Positions 60,675 to 64,000 of a stretch of 64,000 nucleotides of DNA are shown here, in pieces (positions within the stretch are counted from its first letter, which is position 1; each line of letters begins with the position of its first letter). The position numbers and the translations under genes are program-made. The notes beneath the pieces are model-generated. The model was not told the origin of the DNA, ran no database searches, and worked only from the letters and a program-made list of their open reading frames with translations. This DNA is from Janthinobacterium rivuli (GTDB lineage: Bacteria; Pseudomonadota; Gammaproteobacteria; Burkholderiales; Burkholderiaceae_D). The DNA lies in contig NZ_WFLJ01000011.1 of the NCBI RefSeq assembly GCF_009208735.1, forward strand, positions 186,001 to 250,000, in the 5' to 3' direction.

Positions 60675-61553
60675 TGAATTCCCCTTCTTGTTGTTGGCGT
60701 GTAAGTTGAACGCATCTGCGGGACCGCCCGCGCTTGCACATTGTATAACTTTTTAATCCCGTAGCCAGAAATGCATTCGGCCCGTCATTTTCTGATTTCT
60801 AAGCCGCTTGGTTCCTTTTGGTTCAAGGGCCGCTTGCGCGGCCTGCCAGAAGGTCCACGCACACCTTTGCTCCCGGCGGTCGCCCTCCGCGAGCAACAGA
60901 AGGATAGTTCCCAGATGGAAGCAGGCCATCGACCGAGCTCTGCCGGTGGCCATTCTTGCCGGCCACTGCAATTGGCGGGCGACGCCAGCGGATCCAACCT
61001 CCGGATGCAGCACTCTGCCCTAAACGGGCAAAGTCCCGTTCTTAGAGCGCAGCAACAACAGGGATTAGATGGCCAAAGTAAGCTTCTGTTTCGGCGTGAT
61101 GCCGCAGGCGCATGCTAGGACGCACGTGATGAGAACTTCACCGTCAGCGCGTAAAATCCTTGCCCTCATCGATCGCCTCATGCAAATGATGGGCCAGTGC
61201 CGCTATAGCGCTAAGAAGCAGGTACTCTGCCGCGGATTCGACGGGATACGACATCCTTGGCCGTCCGTTATGGCAATGGAAGGCCAGCTCTTGCTTGAAC
61301 GCGGCAGGAGTCTCTGCATGGCAGGGGGGATAGACCCAGACCCGATCTCGTCGTTGGATCAGGCAGATATGAGATCGCACACCAGGAGTTTGGCAGGGCG
61401 GCCAGGGGCTCAATACGATCCATCGGTTTTTCATCGTCCGAGAACCATGGATCAGGATAGTCTAAGCTACTGGTGGCGATTCAATGGCACCGTCCGCTTC
61501 CGCCCCGGAGCGGTCGTTCGATCATGCGGCAAAGCCTGGTAGCTGCAAAGTTT
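60675..61553. other. Region without intact genes, holds repeat copy 3
   Basis: About 880 bases. Minus-strand frames at 60753-61013 and 61144-61310 look partly protein-like. The second (FKQELAFHCHNGRPRMSYPV, LLLSAIAALAHHLHEAID) resembles a gene's 3' end and abuts repeat copy 3. No intact gene. Confidence 0.35.
61309..61487. repeat. Dispersed repeat, copy 3
   Basis: The longest copy. Its left part (GTCTCTGCATGGCAGGGGGG) matches copy 1; its middle and right part (to GCTACTGGTGGCGATTCAAT) match copy 2. The hairpin CGATCTC...GAGATCG is kept. On the minus strand it reads as a leader plus the first codons of a gene that is then broken. Confidence 0.75.
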
Positions 61554-61958
61554 CTAAACTGCATCCGAGGCATCATCAATCACCTTGATCATGTGTCTGC
61601 CATACGATGTATCGGGACAGCAAGCACGAAGTTCCTCAAGGAGTTTGTGCTTGGTATCCGGCATTGCAGTAGTAATGATCAGCTTGACAAAAGCACGAAG
61701 GGTGTTCGACTCGGCACGGCCAATAAATGTACTGATCAAGGGTGTGACGAGATCGATGAAATCGAATGCGGCAATAATTTTTGCTGCGACGACCCGCTCT
61801 CTCCACCCCTCACTGGAAGTAAGAAGCTCGCAGATTTTCCAGGCGTCGGAAATTGCCACCAGTTGTTCAATCTTGCTGGCAGAACTCGCCCACCTTTCCG
61901 TGTACAGAGCGGACACAAGCTCATGAATTTTTGGATCAGATGCCGGGCGGTATGTCAT
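61554..61958 (-). CDS. Unknown helical-repeat protein (134 aa)
   Basis: All-helical soluble protein (LVSALYTERWASSASKIEQL, VVAAKIIAAFDFIDLVTPLI), similar in style to HEAT-type repeats. Starts 9 bases after the stop of the gene at 61968, so the two form an operon. Confidence 0.6.
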   Translation of the reverse strand: MTYRPASDPKIHELVSALYTERWASSASKIEQLVAISDAWKICELLTSSEGWRERVVAAKIIAAFDFIDLVTPLISTFIGRAESNTLRAFVKLIITTAMPDTKHKLLEELRACCPDTSYGRHMIKVIDDASDAV

Positions 61959-61967
61959 TTTTTACTC

Positions 61968-62417
61968 TTAACATTTGTGAAGGGGTAACGGGAACAGGCG
62001 ATAGCACTGCCAAATTGCAGCTATCAACGCCAGGTTTCGCCATAGAAATTCCGCAGGTAATCCACTCTGTTGCGCAGCTTGATCCACAGCCATCACTACA
62101 TTTTGAACCGGCGCCTCTTGAAGGAAATGTACGATATTGGAAACATTTTCTTTAGGTACATCACCGGTCGTCAGAATACTAAGCAAAGTTTCTGGCGTGA
62201 GTGTTTTTCGGTAGCTTACGCTGCATGTCTGCGCTGCCATCCAAAGCCACTTTCGGGGCTTCAAGGGGGCTAAGGTGATCGGGTTTAGACCAAGCACATG
62301 TGGAAGAGTTAATGGGCCAAAGCCTTCCCCTGCGTGGGCCATGCCTTGGGCCTCCGAGATTGTTAAGCCTAAAGTCGAGCAACGTTCTACAATAGTTTTG
62401 AAGTCAGCTGGTTTCAT
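61968..62417 (-). CDS. Unknown helical protein (149 aa)
   Basis: Soluble, helical (PADFKTIVERCSTLGLTISE, TLTPETLLSILTTGDVPKEN). First gene of a pair with the protein at 61554. The regular helices suggest a binding protein. No family recognised. Confidence 0.55.
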   Translation of the reverse strand: MKPADFKTIVERCSTLGLTISEAQGMAHAGEGFGPLTLPHVLGLNPITLAPLKPRKWLWMAAQTCSVSYRKTLTPETLLSILTTGDVPKENVSNIVHFLQEAPVQNVVMAVDQAAQQSGLPAEFLWRNLALIAAIWQCYRLFPLPLHKC

Positions 62418-62484
62418 CGTTCAAGTATGGCATACGAAAAGAGAGGTGTAGAACCTCAAGAAATCTCACCGTTAGCTTGCCGTT

Positions 62485-63684
62485 TCATCCGGTTAGTGAT
62501 GCAGCAGTGCGCAGTGGATAAATCAGCAAACCTGCCACGGCAGCGGTGGCCACGACGACGGGTTCCGGCAACTTTTTAAACTTCCACAACAGCACCATGG
62601 CGGCCACGGCGATCAAGGCCGTCGGGATGTCCATGATCGAGCGCTTGGCGATGACGATCACCGACCCGGTGATGGCACCGATGGCTGCGGCAGTGATGCC
62701 ATCGACGAAGGCCAGCACGCCCGGCAGCTTGCCGTATTTTTTAAAGTAGGGTGCCGGAATCACGGTAAATAGGTAGCAGGGGATGAAGGTGGCCATGGCC
62801 GCCACGGCGGCGCCCGGGAAACCGGCGATCAGATAGCCGATAAAGCCAACTGTGATGACGACGGGCCCCGGAGTGATCATGGCAACGGCGACGGCGTCCA
62901 CAAACTGCCTGTCGGTCAGCCAATGGTGCTCGGTGACGACGCCGCCATACAGGAACGGCACAATGGCCAGGCCTGAACCGAACACAAAGGCGCCCGCTTC
63001 GGCAAAGAAGATGCCGATCTGCGTCAACTGCGACACGTCCACTACGCCCCAAATGCCTGGTGCCGCTGGCAACTGCGCCATGCCGATCGCATGCAATCCA
63101 CCTCCTTTCACGAGCCCCTTTGGCGGGGCGCGCACCAGCCACACCAGTACGCCGGCCGCGATAAACAGCCAAGCTACTTCGGATTCGGTGACGATGGTCA
63201 CGCTGGCGAGCAGCAGGTAGATTGCCCACAGCAATTTATCCTTGCCAATACTCTTGATCGTCAGCTTCCTGGCGCTGATGGCAATGATACCGATCACCGC
63301 CGCACCTACACCATAAAACACGGCCTGCATCCAGGATAGGCCGCCAAAGCGCATGTACGCCCAGCCCAGCGCGACGACCATGAAAAACGACGGCAGCACG
63401 AACGCCAGGCCGGCCAGGGTGGCGCCGAGCAGCCGGTAATGGACGTAACCCATGTAGATGCCCAGCTGGGCGGCAAGCGGGCCCGGCGCGAGCTGCGCCA
63501 GCGCCAGGCCTTCCTTGTAGTCGGCCTCCGTGATCCAGCCGCGCTGTTCGACCAGGTCGCGGTGCATATAGCCGACCAGCGCGATTGGGCCGCCAAAGCC
63601 CAGGCTGCCCAGCCGCAGCATGTACACGATCATCTGCCATAGCGTGTAGCTGACACGGGCTGGCTGGGCGTCTGTCATCTTCAT
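62485..63684 (-). CDS. chrA: ChrA, chromate efflux transporter
   Basis: A 399-residue inner-membrane protein with about 10-12 helices in two homologous halves, as in the CHR family. Signature segments: LRLGSLGFGGPIALVGYMHR, then ALAQLAPGPLAAQLGIYMGY; in the second half FFAEAGAFVFGSGLAIVPFL and AMITPGPVVITVGFIGY. It exports chromate. ATG 63684 or 63678. It lies directly after chrB. Confidence 0.95.
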   Translation of the reverse strand: MKMTDAQPARVSYTLWQMIVYMLRLGSLGFGGPIALVGYMHRDLVEQRGWITEADYKEGLALAQLAPGPLAAQLGIYMGYVHYRLLGATLAGLAFVLPSFFMVVALGWAYMRFGGLSWMQAVFYGVGAAVIGIIAISARKLTIKSIGKDKLLWAIYLLLASVTIVTESEVAWLFIAAGVLVWLVRAPPKGLVKGGGLHAIGMAQLPAAPGIWGVVDVSQLTQIGIFFAEAGAFVFGSGLAIVPFLYGGVVTEHHWLTDRQFVDAVAVAMITPGPVVITVGFIGYLIAGFPGAAVAAMATFIPCYLFTVIPAPYFKKYGKLPGVLAFVDGITAAAIGAITGSVIVIAKRSIMDIPTALIAVAAMVLLWKFKKLPEPVVVATAAVAGLLIYPLRTAASLTG

Positions 63685-63693
63685 GGGGAATCC

Positions 63694-64000
63694 TTATGTC
63701 GGCGATGGCGCAAGCTTCGATTCAGTGGAAAAATGCTGGTACAAGGCATCGAGCACCAGGCTGATCTCTTGCAGCAACTGGTCGTCGTCCCTGGCGCGTT
63801 GACGCGCGCCACTGAGCATGGCTTCGAAGCCGCTCGCTTCCGGCACAAAGGTGCCACCCACGTCGAGCGCATGCACCATAGCGCCAAGACGCAGGAGGCC
63901 GGTATCGTCGCCCAGTCCGAAGCTGGCCACCAGCACTTCAAACGTCACGCGGTCGCCCACATGGGTAAAGCGGGCCTGGTCGAAATCGAATCCCAGTGCC
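63694..64000 (-). CDS. chrB: ChrB, chromate resistance protein, 3' part
   Basis: The frame is open to the window end; the visible 102 codons encode the C-terminal ChrB domain (ALGFDFDQARFTHVGDRVTF, HALDVGGTFVPEASGFEAML). ChrB regulates chrA or assists resistance. It is 9 bases from chrA, so both are co-transcribed. Confidence 0.85.
   Translation of the reverse strand, partial: ALGFDFDQARFTHVGDRVTFEVLVASFGLGDDTGLLRLGAMVHALDVGGTFVPEASGFEAMLSGARQRARDDDQLLQEISLVLDALYQHFSTESKLAPSPT

Noticed and set aside
60753..61013. 86-codon minus-strand frame
   Set aside because: No good start signal and two overlapping frames of equal quality; probably remnant sequence.

Overview
The window reads as the conserved conjugation core and cargo region of an integrative and conjugative element (ICE) or a large conjugative plasmid in a proteobacterium. 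I suspect a member of the Burkholderiales, perhaps Oxalobacteraceae-like, from the moderately high GC, the codon use and the FlhDC type. The sequence alone does not fix the species. No integrase, att site, tRNA or rRNA gene was seen, so the element's ends lie outside the window or cannot be recognised here.

Layout. (1) 0-5.4 kb: accessory genes (two unknowns, a P4-type primase/toprim protein, a DUF932 protein), then a switch region. In it a CI/SetR-like repressor (3154-3849, minus) diverges from an FlhD-FlhC-like activator pair (4155-5136, plus). This is the arrangement known from SXT/R391 ICEs (SetR versus SetCD). Two related palindromes and a well-formed promoter lie between them. (2) 5.4-6.4 kb: an AbiC-like putative abortive-infection gene. 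(3) 6.9-11.3 kb: MobH-type relaxase, TraD coupling protein and a DUF4400-like membrane protein, preceded by a non-coding stretch with inverted repeats. (4) 11.3-15.3 kb: decayed IS66-like material and small unknown genes. (5) 15.3-34.6 kb: an apparently complete F/SXT-type type IV secretion and pilus operon: SLT transglycosylase, OmpA-like lipoprotein, TraA, L, E, K, B, DsbC, TraV, C, TrbI, TraF-type peptidase, TraW, U, TrbC, TraN, an unknown, TraF, H, G. A membrane protein and an S49 peptidase follow.

(6) 36.7-38.4 kb: IS605-type TnpB followed by a second, decayed TnpB copy, each next to a copy of the element's right-end hairpin. (7) 39.2-44.9 kb: a defence-like island. It holds a CBASS-type pair (CD-NTase with AGS-C-like sensor, and a SLATT membrane effector), a helicase cut off just before its DEAH motif, and an uncharacterised two-gene module. 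(8) 45.2-47.3 kb: a Tde-like polymorphic toxin (glycine zipper, proline-rich linker, Ntox15-type HxxD DNase end) with its GAD/DUF1851-type immunity gene. (9) 47.2-49.7 kb: a small gene starting inside a dispersed repeat, a membrane protein, a frameshifted IS5-type transposase and an IS66 tail.

(10) 50.8-59.3 kb: the most unusual part. It is a long one-strand array of about twenty small, mostly unrelated genes. Many are separated by three families of repeated, hairpin-forming spacers, and most start just after an AGGAAA-type ribosome-binding site. One family shows compensatory base changes, and one gene is duplicated together with its spacer. (11) 59.5-64 kb: a DUF900 lipoprotein hydrolase, another copy of the dispersed repeat, two unknown genes and the chromate-resistance genes chrA and chrB (partial).

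How it fits together: the repressor/activator switch probably controls the mobilisation and T4SS genes. The rest is cargo: phage defence (AbiC-like, CBASS, possibly the module at 42.7-44.0 kb), interbacterial competition (toxin/immunity), metal resistance (chr) and the hairpin-punctuated gene array.
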